From the NCBI GenBank assembly GCA_026413225.1, contig CM048576.1, positions 3,232,501-3,296,500 on the forward strand: a DNA stretch of 64,000 nucleotides. The letters are read 5' to 3'. Both the position numbers and the translations under genes were made by a program. Within the stretch, counting starts at the first letter, position 1, and each line of letters starts with the position of its first letter. Shown in pieces: positions 50,500 to 60,361 of this stretch. The notes below the pieces were generated by a model. That model searched no databases. It saw only the letters and a list, made by a program, of their open reading frames with translations, and was not told the DNA's origin. The stretch is from Otis tarda (taxonomy: Eukaryota; Chordata; Aves; Otidiformes; Otididae).

Positions 50500-52337
50500 A
50501 GGTATAATTTTAAATACGGTTTTATTTCAGGTTTGCTATTGACGCATGAACAGCAGAGATCGATGTCTAGTATACATGGTATACACAAAGCAGCCAGTCC
50601 GATCGGCATCTCCGTCCTTTTGCTGCACGCTCGGCAAAAGAACCGCAACACAAGAAATCCCTCCCCTCCCCGTCAACAAGGGTGACGGCTTCTCCGTGGC
50701 TTGGAAACCGTCCGTTGGATGGCAGGACACAAAAGGGCAGCTCCTCGGAGCTCTGGCCCCCCCAAAAAAAGCACGGCAGGCTTGGCTAGGCAGGAAAACC
50801 CTCCAAAAACGGATGATACGTTCATGGGAATGGAGAGCTGGAAGGGATTTCCTAGAACATGAAATCCCATCCCCTGCAGTGAAGAACAACCACAACATCT
50901 GCTCCTGGCTCTGTTGAGCAGCGCGAAGACCCAAAATATGAGCGGGTTCAAAAAGGCATGCCATAAAATGGGTCCACAAACGGCGTCAAGAGGAGTTTGC
51001 GGAGCTGGTGGAAAGGTCTAGCAAGGCAACCCTTGTGCTACCGCTGTCCTCTTTCTTGCAATCTCTCTCGCCTTGCCCACAGCTGGAGGCTTTTCGGAGT
51101 GGAATGAAGGTCACAAGAAGTTTCCACGCTGTACCTGCGTGGGATCAAGGTAGGCTCCAAGCTGAGACAGCACCTTCTGCCTACCCCTAATCTGTGGAGC
51201 GTCACCCCAGCTCTGCTAGCGTTCGGCTCGGGATGTCTCAGGGGGGCTTAAGAGGAAAAATAACCCGACCTGGCCCAAAGGTTGGAGGGCAGAGGGCGGT
51301 GGGATGTCTGGGCACAGCGTACCTGTCCCATGAAGCAGCCAGCACCACTTCCAGAGCGGAGTCAAGTACCAGCGGCTCACCAGGCTGCGTCTGCTCCCGT
51401 ATGGCACCGTGCCGCGGTACTACAGTACAGTTGCTTGGGTTTTTTTTGGAATGACAGCTCAGATGTCGGGTCTGTAGTGATCCCTTTTAGCCCTGAAAAG
51501 CTTCAGGTGGGCGCTTTACGACCTGCCCTGAACCAACGTGTAAAACCGATGCCGGCACAGCCCCATCCCAAAGCACCATAGGAAAACCTCAGCCAGGTGA
51601 AGGAGCCCGCTGGGAATAACACCGTCCCCCCTGTGCAAGGTTTACATCCGTCAAGGAGGTTAAAAAAAAAAAATACAGAGTAAAGCACCATAAAATCTAT
51701 ACTGGTCAGGTCATAAACATGAGGAGAAAACGAAAATAAAGCCACCACCTTCCAGCCTGGTCCAGCGATTCTGCTGGGGCTCCCCAGGCTGTCAAGTCAC
51801 CGCCAGTGAGCCCTGGAGGCATCAGGCCCGACACACCTCATCACACCAGTGGTTGAACTTGCTGTCCTCACGTCGGTAAATCCTTTTGGTCCTGTTTCGC
51901 AGGAGTGTTGGGGCAGTCGGGGGAGAGGGGAGGTAGGCTTGGCCCTGGGAAGACAGGGGAGGCTTCGTCTGTGCAATGTAGGGGCATCTCCCTGCCTGGA
52001 CGCGGATCCATCCCGGGCAGTGATCCACTTTCTCTCCATCCCCTCCCAATTCCCGGTCTCTGCCCGTGGGTTTCCACATCATTCAGTGGCTTCGAGGTAG
52101 ATGTTCGTTCCTGCTCTGTCTCCGAGTGACCTGGTCGGTAAAATCCCTCTCTCCTGGGTGTGTGGGGTGTGCGTGCTCTGTCCCCATGCCCAGGTCCCTT
52201 TTTTTTCCCAATTTTTTTTTCCCCCCTGTTTGATATGTGCTATGGACATCTCCCCCTCTCCCAAGCCCTGGCTGCTGCTCGGCCACATCCAGCCAGAGGA
52301 ACGCCATGCCCTTCCTCGCAGACACCCCTAAACCCGC
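50500..52337 (-). other. ADAMTS15: Probable ADAMTS15 3' UTR
   Basis: No coding sequence or other gene start is recognisable between the ADAMTS15 stop and the first candidate polyadenylation signal, so this stretch is most simply the 3' UTR plus flank. It contains a T-rich patch at 52199-52230 and an A12 run near 51662. The extent is inferred. Confidence 0.45.
50521..50526 (-). terminator. Candidate ADAMTS15 polyadenylation signal (proximal)
   Basis: AATAAA on the minus strand, the first I found downstream of the stop codon, giving a 3' UTR of about 1.8 kb. It sits in the AT-rich pocket 50500-50540. Other AATAAA copies follow, so the true end is uncertain. Confidence 0.4.
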
Positions 52338-53118
52338 TCAGCACGGCCTCAAGGTGCAAAAATCCAGCTCCTGCGGCTTCCTCCGAAAATTGCAACTCTC
52401 CCGGGGCAGTGAGCGCCCGGCCGGGACCACGCACTTCAGCACCCGTCTCTTGAAACCCCGACCACAGGTCTTGGAGCAGGAAGACCAAGGTCCGGCTTCC
52501 CACACTGGGCAGGGTTCCCCGCAGAGCCGGACGTCGGCTGGTCGCTGCGCCGCATCGCACTCGGCGGCCGGCTGGCCATAGGAGTCGCGACAAGCCACCG
52601 AACGCTTCTGCAACCCATCGCCGCAGGTGACGGAGCAGGCCTCCCAGCCACCCGCTGCCCACTTGTAGGAGGGACGCTTGTAGCTGGGTCTCCCACCATC
52701 CAAGCGGTTGGACAGGCTGAGGACGCTGTTGTTAAGGTCCGGCGGGGTCTTGCCCTCCTTCTTGTAGGAGGACTTGTCCTCCTTGCTCTCCTTGGGGAGG
52801 TAGAAAGAGTAGCGTACCCGAGGAGGGGTCATCTTCCCCACGGAGAGCACCTCCAAAGTCAAGGGTTCTTGGATGGGCTTGAAGGCCTGGAGGGTCTCAA
52901 CGGCGGTGCCGGTGCCGCTGTACCGCAGGACGCTGCCTTTCACCATCAAGTCCCTCTCCACGGCAGAGACGATGAAGTGGCCGTTCAGCAGGTACTTGCC
53001 CTGTCCGTTCTTCAGCGCCAGGTAGTTGTCATCACTGATCAGCCCTTTGTAGCCCCGCTGCCTGATGTCGATGTTGGAGGCGCCCGCGGGGATGACCACC
53101 ACGAAATTGTAGCCATGC
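52338..53118 (-). CDS. ADAMTS15: ADAMTS15 terminal coding exon 8: spacer and two C-terminal TSP1 repeats
   Basis: Codes the last base of M676 and residues 677-935. The spacer starts [12 protein letters not shown] and runs through the conserved [17 protein letters not shown] low-complexity Lys/Ser/Pro-rich linker (about 785-828, with [10 protein letters not shown] repeated) precedes two TSP1 repeats, [11 protein letters not shown] and [11 protein letters not shown]. The protein ends [10 protein letters not shown], the same ending pattern as recalled human ADAMTS15. Stop codon at 52340-52338. Confidence 0.95.
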
Positions 53119-56100
53119 CTGGAAGAGAAGAGCAGGCCATCAGGCAGGGGAACATCCCACTGCGACTTGGCCTCAGCCCGAGGCCAAGAGATCTTACAGC
53201 CCTGAGATCTTCCCACCACCACAGTTATCTCCTCCTTCCTGAGAAGATCATCTTGAATCTCCTCCCTGCGCTGAGTTTCATCTAGGCTGAGGTCACACAG
53301 ACAGGAGATGTTTCAGCTCCTCTAGCTCAACACTACGGAGGTACCGGAGGTAACTCCATCAGCAGAAGCTGATGGCACGTTAAATGTGTCCTGCTTCTCC
53401 TTCAGAGTCAGCCCAGCTCTCCACACAGTGATATTCACTAGCGCCAGGAGAGTTTGCTCAGGATGGACCTGGACACTGTCACCACCTCCACAGCCTTCCT
53501 GCATCCACCCCAAAAAGCAGAGCTAGGAGATGGGGAAGCATGGTCCCCTAACACTCACATGGGTTTGGTGAACAAGCCTGAGACCTTCTTGCAGCTCTTG
53601 TTGTCTCCTCCGCACACGCTGCACTTGTCGAACTTCTTCTTGGAACCCAGCTTCCCATCGCAGCCCGCTTTGATGCATTTGCCCTGGACGCAGACTGAGG
53701 TGGAGTCTGGGGAGCAAGGGGTGCCGTCCACCACCTGCACGAGGGTGAGCAAAACCAGACGCTGCATTTCCCCGTGCCACCCCACAAACCTCCCCCAGCT
53801 GCAGCCATCCAACCTGGACCCATCCAACAAGTCCTGAGGAGATGCTAGCAGGCACCGTGTCACCCTTTGCTTGTGCTCTGCTTCACAGTCAGGATTTTTA
53901 GGGTCTCTAGGAAGAAACTGATGGATCTACATCCCTCCCATTTCTGCTGCCTCTGCCTAATGTTCTGCCCTTTCCATTGCATCAGTGTGAAGGGGAACAG
54001 GCTGCACTGGGGAGGCAGCTAACACCACCCTGTGCATCCTTTCCCCAGCGCCGTAATTACCATCCTCTATTTCAGGACTAACGGGCGTATCCCAGAGGTA
54101 CCCTTACAAATCCAGAGGAAGACCCTCCACAGACCAACTCCAGCCCTGAAATAAATAACTGGACACATACGGGCTGATTCATCCCAGCCTGGTGGGTTCC
54201 CCTCCTCTACAACCTCATTGAACACCATCTGTCCACCCGAGAAGGAAGATTCATTCATTTCGCCCAGAGAGGCGGTGGATGCCCCATCCCTGGAAACATT
54301 CCAGGCCAGGTTGGACGGGGCTCTGAGCAACCTGATCTGGTTGGAGATGTCCCTGCTCCTTGCAGGGGGGTTGGACTGGATGGCCTTTGAAGGTCCCTTC
54401 CAACCCAAACCATTCTATGAATCTATGATTTCCAAGCACGCTGGAGTCACCCTACAGCCCAGATGCTGACTCCAAGGGTCCCTCACCAACCTTGGGTGCC
54501 AGAACGTAGAAGTAACCGGTGCCGTTAGCCCGGCAGATGAGCTTGCATTTATCCCGGGGTGAGACACCGGAATATTTGGGGACCCAGGAGACGGAGGCGG
54601 TGAGGCGGTTGGTGCTGTGGCTGTAGCCATTGAAAGCCTCACACTGCTCCTCGCGGAAGCTCTTTCCTGGTACTGGAAAAAAAAAAAATAGGGATGTGCA
54701 TGGGATTGGGGACCACGCTGGACCCCTGGCACCGGTATTACGGGGTTGTTCGAGGTCATGCACACAACCACAAGCAAGGTGAGCTCCAGCCCCTTACCAG
54801 CAGCAGGGCAGGGGTCCAGGTTGCAGGAGCGGTACTTGACGCGGACGCCCTCGCAGTAGGAGCCTCCGTTGGTGGGCACCGGGTCGGCGCACTCCCGCTT
54901 GGCCAGCTGCACCCCACCGCCGCAGGTCCGCGAGCACTGCCCGTAGGGCGCCCACTTGGCCCAGCCGCCGTCTACCTGCGGGGTGAGGATAAGATGCTGC
55001 ATCCCCTTCGCTGCCGGCTCCATCCCGAGCCAGGACTCGGAGCCACTAAAACCTCTACCAGCTGCCCCAAAACCTGCCCGGGGCTGGATGGAGGGGAGCA
55101 GCATGGTCCCCTCCTTGAGAAATACCCAACACCCAAGGGACCTCCATCTCTTGTCACGTCACCGGACCCCAGTACCCTCATGGCGACCCCATGGGATGTT
55201 TTTTTGGGCCTCACAGAACTCACCTTGTACTTACTGACGTTATGCCTCTCAACACAGGCACCCTTCAGGCAGAAACGCCCCTCGCCGCAGCCGGTGCCGT
55301 CGGCCCAGGGGAAGTGGCGGGTCTGGCAGACGATCTGCCCGCGGGCTTTGCCGGTGCACCACAGCTTGGCGCAGTACTGCATGTAGGGGCAGGGCTTGGA
55401 GCCCACGCCGAAGGCCAGCTCACATTGCTGGTTCAGGTTGTAGCTCGTCCCCGGCAGGTCTTCGGGAAGCGGGATGGGTTTGGAGGGCTGGTCCAGCAAG
55501 CAGTCTCCTGCGGGAGTGGGCATGGAGGGTTGGAGGGACCAGAGCGGGGAGCGAGAGCATCGCCAAAGGATGGCAGCCAGTAATTTGGCCAAGGCTATCC
55601 CACTGCCAGCGAGGCCGGGTGCTGCCCCAGGGATGCCCTAGGCTCAGCTGCATCCCGGATCCCAGTGACTTCGTCTCTTGGCGATGCTGGGTAGAGCCAC
55701 GCCGTCAAGATGTTACTGCTGGGGACACCTCGGCAGGCCGGCAACAGTGCCAAACTCCCTGTTTCCTCCTTTGTTTGCAGAGGAGGGAAAAGAGTTGTCC
55801 TACCCACCAGTTCTCCCAGTAACCAGCCCCAGGGATGGATCCCGCTCTGACGGGGCAGGGGTGAGGGGTGGAAGAGGGCTCACCATGGCCGCTGTCGAGG
55901 AAATCGGTGATGATGGCAGCGCTGCAGGCTGACCAGGGGTTGGCACGGTCAATCTGGATGAGGGTGGGGGACATCATGTGGTTGGTCTTCAGCCGGCCGA
56001 AGACCTCCTCGCAGGCCTTCACGTTGTCGTGGGGCATGTTGAAGACATGGCCTGGAGGGGGAAGGCGGGGGGGCAACATGAATAACACCTCAGATGGGGA

Positions 56101-59100
56101 CCCTCCTCAGCTTCTTTAAATGAGGGAAACTGAGGCACGGAGTGGGGCAGACCCTGTGTAGAGCCCAGGAGACACCCAGGGATGGACGATGCTCATGCAG
56201 ACCCTGGCTCCTGGCCTTCCTCCCGAGACCAAGAGGAGAGCAGAGGGGGGAGCCTTACCCAGCTCGTGGGCGGTGGTGAAAGCCGAGGGCAGCCCGTCGT
56301 CCTCGATGACGGAGCAGCTGCGCTTGGGGTCGCACATGGTGCCCACGTCCGCCATCCCCAGCGTGTCGCAGGTGGTGGCACCGCACAGGTCCTGCCGGGC
56401 ACGGAGGCAAGGGGTTAGGCCCAGGGCTGACGCGGGTGTTGCGGCTCCCCCATCCCCACCCCGTCCCCGGTACCGCACGCGGAGCCGATCCCGGGCTGCT
56501 CCCAAAGGGATGGGGACCGCAGCAGGTGGCAGAGGCAGGAAACCTCACCCAGACCCGGTTGCAAGGATGTGTTTGTCCTTTGTGCTGGCACCGGGGATGC
56601 TTTTGGCGCGGAGCATCCTCCAGCAACACCTTTTCCCACCCGGATGGCTCCTCCAGCCGGGATGCAGCCGGTTTCAGCTCGGAGAAGTCAGCCTGGCTCC
56701 TTTCTTCAGCTCAAGGACCGGACCCAGGTGGGAAGGCACCTGGCCTCCAGCTCACAGCAGAGCCGTTTCTCAAACTCATTTCTCAACTTCTTCCTCAGAA
56801 CGAGAAGCCCCTGGATGGTGTCCACAGGTTACCAAAGCTCCCATCTCTCCCTTGAGAAGCAACGGAGCCTGGCTGATGGAAAGACGAACCAGCCTGGCCT
56901 TCCACCCCCAACACAAGGGCTGCCAGACCCCACGTAGACGCAGAGGACGGCAAAGGTCCCGTCCTAGGTAGATCTGCCCTTCTTTGGGATCCAAAGGCCC
57001 TCATGCAAATTAAAAAATAAAAAAAAATAAAAATCCCTGTTTGAAGAGGCACCGCCGCTGCAGCCTGGCAATAGCCTTGTCCTCAGATGTCCCCTGCCAC
57101 TGCTGGCATCTTGCAGTGGCTCGGAAGGGCTGGAGCATCGTCCCCATCCCTCAGTGTCAGGCTGGGGAGACCACGTAGAGGGCAGGGAGCAGCCTTCCCC
57201 AGGAAAAGGCAACGTAAGGGACTCGCCGGGCGCTCCCCCGCTATAAATAAGTGTGATTCATCCTGGGTTGCTCGAAATCTCGCCTGAAGTGCAGCTCTGC
57301 CAACGTTTCCAGTGAAGTTTCCAAGCATTCCCGCGCAGGCAGGTTCAGCCATGGGTGAGTGACAGTCCCGACGACTCCAGAGAGCTCTGGCCAGGGCTTG
57401 GGATGGCTTGAACAGGAGACCCATGGCTACGAAGTCCGGAGGTGCAGACAGAACGGTGATCTCCAGATCACTCAAACCCCCTTGCCTGTGCGCTCCCCTG
57501 TCCCAGCGCTGGGGGTTTGGGGGTGCCAGGATTTGGGGGGGACACACACAGCATCACGGGGAAGAGGCGGCAGCTCGCCACCCTTCAAAGAGTCGCCACT
57601 TCCTCGCTGCGGCCGTGGCGAGCCGCTGGCTCCCGGCCTGACACCTGCACTGACACACTGACCCACTTCTTGTGGGAATACACAGATGAGCAGATCTTAA
57701 TGGGATTTTTCCCTTCGCGCCAAGCGCTCTCCCTACCACGGAGGCTTCCCACGCGCATCCAAACCCCAAAAAGCCGAGCCTTGAGCCACGAAGTGTTGGA
57801 TTCCAAATTCCCCGCGGCCTCTGCCACCCGCAAGGCTGCAGCCGGACGTCCCTCTGTTCCCGAGGGCCAGGAGCGCGGCTGAAGGCTGGATGCGCGGTGG
57901 GACCCTCCAGCGAGGGGGCGGGAAGGACGAAGGTCCCACGGCCACTGGATCGGCGGGGATGCAGCTCCCCAAAGGCAAATCCGCCATCCAGCGGGAAGAA
58001 CGTCGGGAGGGAGCGGAGCCGAGCGGGAGAGGAGCAGCCCCATCCATCAGCAACTCGTTGACAGGACTGGAAACTGCCTATCAAGCAGGCTCAGAATGAA
58101 ATTTAAGTCGGGGGCTTATGTAACGGCTTTTTTGGCAGGGAGATAAGTGCCGAGGTGTCAGGGGACCACAGATGGATGCACTCAAGGAAGGCAGATGTCT
58201 CCTCGACCGTGCGCCTTTGCACCGAGCTTGCCTTGGGATTTCAGGAATGGATGGTTTAGCAACGCGTTAAAAAATGCAGCCCGGCCCGTGATCCGCGGCT
58301 TTCGAAGGGCTGGGACCGAGTCCATCCCACGTGCAGCTCCGGTGACCTCAGCGGGTTTCCACCAGAGATGGAGCTGGCAGGGGTGTCGGTGCGCGTCCTC
58401 CTCTCCGCAGCCGCCCTGAGCCGGCAGGAGCTGCTCCGAGCAGGCTGGAGTACAACCCTGCCTGCGTGCTCCGGCCAGATTTACAGCGGGACGGAGGACA
58501 CGGTCCTGGACAGGGTGCGGGGAACGGGGAGAACACGTCCTCCACAGCATCGTTCCTGTTCTGGGCTGACCCCCAGCTCGGGACAGCCGAACCGAGCTGG
58601 ATGCTATATCCTTCCCACCCAGGCGTGCTTGACCTGGAAAGATTTTTTTTTTGGGAATGGTCTCCCTGCTCCCTCCTGGCTGTACCTCTAGCGCTTTTCT
58701 TCCAGCCCTGAACCGGGTCCACGCATTGCAGCCAGCACGCGGAGGAGAGCTCCAGGTTCTCAGGAGGTCCATGAGTCAGAGGAAGCAGGGAGAGGTTTGA
58801 GTTTTGTTGTTTTTTTTTTTATTTTATTTTCTTTTTTTTTTCTTGGCAGGTGGCACGGAGAGCTGTTCCCAGACGGGGAGGGGGAAGCGGGGCTGTGTTC
58901 CTCCTCTTCTGGGCTCAGACCCCACATTTTAGGGTGGTGGCTGCCGAGGCAGGGGATGGAGCAGCAGTTTTCTGCCTGTGGGTACAACCCAGCCTCGCTC
59001 ACCCCCTGGCAGGGCTTTCTCCAGGATGCTGGCCAAAATTTGACCAGAGGACACCAAGAGATGGCTCAAGAGGGCTTGCCCCCCGCCCTGCCCTGGCACC

Positions 59101-60155
59101 TGAGGGTGGAGGGTCCCATGGGAAAGGGGGATCAGGCACCAGTGCCACCTCCTCCGGCGTGCAGGAGGCCTCATCACAGCATAGGGCTCCTTGAATTTGG
59201 GAATTTGGGTCATCCCACCCTACCCTCCCTCCACCCTTCTTGCACCCACCTGCTTGGTGAAGAGGATGGCGGTGTCCCAGTATTCAGGGTGCTTGTCGCT
59301 GACCTTGTTCCACTTCTTCTGCCAGGCGCAGAAGTTGCGAAGGGTGAGGGCGGCGTTGCCAGTGACCTTGGGCCCTTTGTCATCCTGGCCGATGAGGAGG
59401 AATTTGACGACGGAGATCTGGATGGGGTTCCGGATGCTGGGGTGCTTGTAGAGGCGGGCGGCCGTGGCCATCAGGGTGAGGAGGTAGTGCTGGAGGTCAT
59501 CCCCGTGGAACTTCACCATCGACTCGTCCGCCACCACCAAGGTCTCCACGTAACGAGGGACGGAGGCAAAACGCTTGGCTCGACCCCTTTTCCCCCTTCC
59601 CCTCCCTCGGTATTTTTCCAAAGCCTGTAGCACCCCGGGGGTCAGCCCGGAACCTACGGCACAGCGGGATGCTCCGGCCTCGATGGGACGGCCGGGGTTG
59701 CGGCGTGTGAGTCGGTGGGCTCCCTCGGCCGCCCCCCCGACCAAAGGGCTGATGATGTATTCGGCTCCCCGGTAACCGAAAGCCCCCCGTAGCCCCCCGC
59801 AAAGGCTGAGAGCGGCGAAAGATTCCCGGTCGGTGTTGACGTCCCCCGAATAAAAGCAGTGGCGGAGGCTGGGGAGGGGGGGAGACGAGACCCCCAAGTA
59901 GCGGACGGCGAAGGAGGGGGCGACGAAGTGGGCGTCGGGGGAGAGGTGGAGGTAAAAATCCTCCCCGAAAGCCGAAAGCTGGAAAACCACCGCCTGCCCT
60001 CCCCGAGGGGGTTCGGCGGGACCCCTCCTGAAATAAGGGCGCCCGTTGATGTCGGGGTCCAGGCGGAGCGGGGTCACCACTTCGCTCTCCTCCGAGGGAG
60101 CCCCCGACGGCAGCCCCGGCCCCGGGGCCAGCAGCAGCAGCAGCGGCAGCAGCAT
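52338..60155 (-). CDS. ADAMTS15: ADAMTS15, secreted metalloprotease with thrombospondin repeats (8 coding exons)
   Basis: Joining 60155-59250, 56391-56259, 56051-55884, 55507-55224, 54975-54798, 54672-54491, 53734-53559 and 53118-52338 gives 2808 nt, 935 residues plus stop, with every junction GT-AG and in frame. Domains: signal peptide about 1-15; prodomain to furin site RAKR (192-195) with a likely switch cysteine C165; catalytic domain from F196 with zinc ligands H344, H348, H354, catalytic E345 and a Met-turn near M372-M373; disintegrin-like region about 410-497; central TSP1 498-556; Cys-rich 557 to about 675; spacer about 676-800; two C-terminal TSP1 repeats at about 829-879 and 882-935. 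Human ADAMTS15 is 950 residues, also with 8 exons and this 1+2 TSP1 layout. ADAMTS8 has only one C-terminal TSP1. Known role of the family: secreted cleavage of versican and aggrecan in extracellular matrix. Start chosen for its hydrophobic leader and an A at -3. No frameshift or missing catalytic residue seen. Confidence 0.96.
53119..53558 (-). other. ADAMTS15 intron 7
   Basis: 440 bp, phase 2, donor GTGAGT and acceptor CTCTTCCAG. Nothing notable inside. Confidence 0.88.
53559..53734 (-). CDS. ADAMTS15: ADAMTS15 coding exon 7: Cys-rich domain, DKCxVCGGDN motif
   Basis: Codes residues 618-675 plus two bases of M676. The conserved run [12 protein letters not shown], then [14 protein letters not shown], is diagnostic of the ADAMTS Cys-rich to spacer boundary. 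NKS at 662-664 is a potential N-glycosylation site. Donor GTGAGT, phase 2. Confidence 0.94.
53735..54490 (-). other. ADAMTS15 intron 6, hosting a CR1 fragment
   Basis: 756 bp, phase 0. It holds the CR1 3' end at 54259-54430 in the opposite orientation to the gene. The rest shows no coding potential. Confidence 0.85.
54259..54430 (+). mobile_element. 5'-truncated CR1 LINE, 3' end
   Basis: About 170 bp reads on the + strand like the classic CR1 3' region: the block around GTGGATGCCCCATCCCTGG, then GGCCAGGTTGGACGGGGCT, GCAGGGGGGTTGGACTGGAT, GGTCCCTTCCAACCC and the terminal CATTCTATGAATCTATGATT repeats. CR1 is the dominant avian non-LTR retrotransposon and is usually 5'-truncated like this one. 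No coding sequence of the element remains. The left boundary is approximate. Confidence 0.92.
54491..54672 (-). CDS. ADAMTS15: ADAMTS15 coding exon 6: start of Cys-rich domain
   Basis: Codes the rest of residue 557 to K617 ([13 protein letters not shown] ... YFYVLAPK). The acceptor used here is the first AG after a T14 tract (TTCCAG). It gives VPG before KSF and, by comparison with recalled human protein, conserves length. A second AG six bases on (exon start 54666) would delete two residues in frame. NGT at 606-608 is a potential N-glycosylation site. The donor AAG/GTTGGT keeps the frame into exon 7. Confidence 0.9.
54798..54975 (-). CDS. ADAMTS15: ADAMTS15 coding exon 5: central thrombospondin type-1 repeat
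   Basis: Codes residues 498-556. The TSP1 signature W502xxW505, then [10 protein letters not shown] and the closing CNLDPCP, gives the Trp/Cys/Arg pattern of the central repeat, including the CSxTCG O-fucosylation motif. Acceptor is after CCCGCAG; donor GTAAGG at phase 1. Confidence 0.94.
55224..55507 (-). CDS. ADAMTS15: ADAMTS15 coding exon 4: end of catalytic domain and disintegrin-like region
   Basis: Codes residues 404-497, [10 protein letters not shown] to SKYK. It holds the Cys-dense disintegrin-like module ([35 protein letters not shown]). There is no RGD, as usual for ADAMTS. NVS at 492-494 is a potential N-glycosylation site. Donor GTGAGT, phase 0. Confidence 0.94.
55508..55883 (-). 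other. ADAMTS15 intron 3
   Basis: 376 bp, phase 1, donor GTGAGC and acceptor CCCGCAG. No repeat or extra exon seen. Confidence 0.88.
55884..56051 (-). CDS. ADAMTS15: ADAMTS15 coding exon 3: second half of zinc motif and Met-turn
   Basis: Starts with H348 and carries HVFNMPHDN, supplying zinc ligands H348 and H354 and the conserved aspartate after the third His. The Met-turn region NHMMSP (370-375) and the calcium-site-like C-terminal part of the catalytic domain follow. Ends DFLDSGHG with donor GTGAGC. Phase 1 at both ends. Confidence 0.95.
56259..56391 (-). CDS. ADAMTS15: ADAMTS15 coding exon 2: catalytic core with HEL of the zinc motif
   Basis: Codes residues 303-346 plus the first base of codon 347. 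Starts [12 protein letters not shown] after a GGCAG acceptor and ends in HEL, the first half of the HExxH zinc site (H344, E345). The donor GTAAGG follows. The phase-1 junction rebuilds glycine 347 with exon 3. Confidence 0.95.
56392..59249 (-). other. ADAMTS15 intron 1
   Basis: The largest intron (2858 bp), from donor GTGGGT to acceptor GGCAG. I see no coding exon inside. It contains an A-rich tract near 57007-57032 and a T-rich tract near 58810-58842, with CpG-rich sequence around 57560-58050. First introns of matrix-protease genes often hold enhancers, but nothing here proves one. Confidence 0.85.
59250..60155 (-). CDS. ADAMTS15: ADAMTS15 coding exon 1: signal peptide, prodomain, start of catalytic domain
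   Basis: Codes residues 1-302. It begins with a Leu-rich signal peptide (MLLPLLLLL). The prodomain follows, with the RCAVGSG switch-cysteine context at C165, and ends in a very basic Arg/Gly stretch (183-195) closing in the furin site RAKR. Mature protein should start [13 protein letters not shown], a hallmark of the ADAMTS1/4/5/8/15 group. The exon ends in phase 0 after ...LFTKQ, with donor GTGGGT at 59249-59248 onward. It is GC-rich and lies in the promoter CpG island. Confidence 0.95.
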
Positions 60156-60333
60156 CGTCCCGGCGGGCTCAGGCCGGCGGCATCGGGGTTTTTTTTTTTG
60201 GGGGGGGAAGGGGGGGAGAAAGCAGGACCCGGCCCCCCCCTTCCTCCCTCCCTCCTCCTCCTCCTTTTCCCAAAACTCGGTGGAGGCTGGAGGAGGGGGG
60301 GGAGCGGAGCGGCCGTGCGAGCCGCCGGTACCT
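60156..60333 (-). other. ADAMTS15: Predicted ADAMTS15 5' UTR
   Basis: About 178 nt between the predicted start site and the ATG. It is pyrimidine-rich and G/C-rich with a GGA-rich run and an A11 tract (60186-60197 region). The sequence before the start codon has A at -3, a good initiation context. No splice acceptor is needed to explain the start. Confidence 0.5.
60169..60183 (-). promoter_or_regulatory. Minimal upstream ORF in the ADAMTS15 5' UTR
   Basis: ATG at 60183-60181 opens a four-codon frame (M-P-P-A) that stops at 60169, 13 nt before the ADAMTS15 start codon. Its context has C at -3 and C at +4, which is weak, so leaky scanning to the main ATG is likely. It exists only if transcription starts near 60333 as predicted. 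Confidence 0.45.
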
Positions 60334-60361
60334 GACTTGTGGGGCTCATGGGGTTTATATA
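60333..60361 (-). promoter_or_regulatory. ADAMTS15: ADAMTS15 core promoter: TATA box and Inr-like start
   Basis: On the minus strand TATATAAA occupies 60361-60354. An Inr-like TCAGG has its A at 60333, 28 bp downstream of the first T, the normal TATA-to-start spacing. CCCGCCC lies just upstream of the TATA box. This predicts a 5' UTR of about 178 nt (60333-60156). Confidence 0.6.

Noticed and set aside
50835..50900. Possible reverse CR1 end (CTGGAAGGGATTTC...)
   Set aside because: Only short, scattered similarity to the CR1 tail and no terminal ATTCTATG repeats.
1..52000. Exons of neighbouring genes (SNX19, NTM) in the desert
   Set aside because: No stretch matching their known domains was recognised on either strand. 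In human these genes also lie far beyond the 3' side of ADAMTS15.
57240..57252. TATAAATA sequence in intron 1 as an internal promoter
   Set aside because: Isolated motif with no CpG island, Inr or downstream exon on either strand.
52338..60155. Assignment as ADAMTS8 or ADAMTS1
   Set aside because: ADAMTS8 has a single C-terminal TSP1 repeat, whereas this gene has two. The catalytic, spacer and C-terminal sequences follow the ADAMTS15 pattern (for example [17 protein letters not shown] and the ELDFCxLRPC ending).
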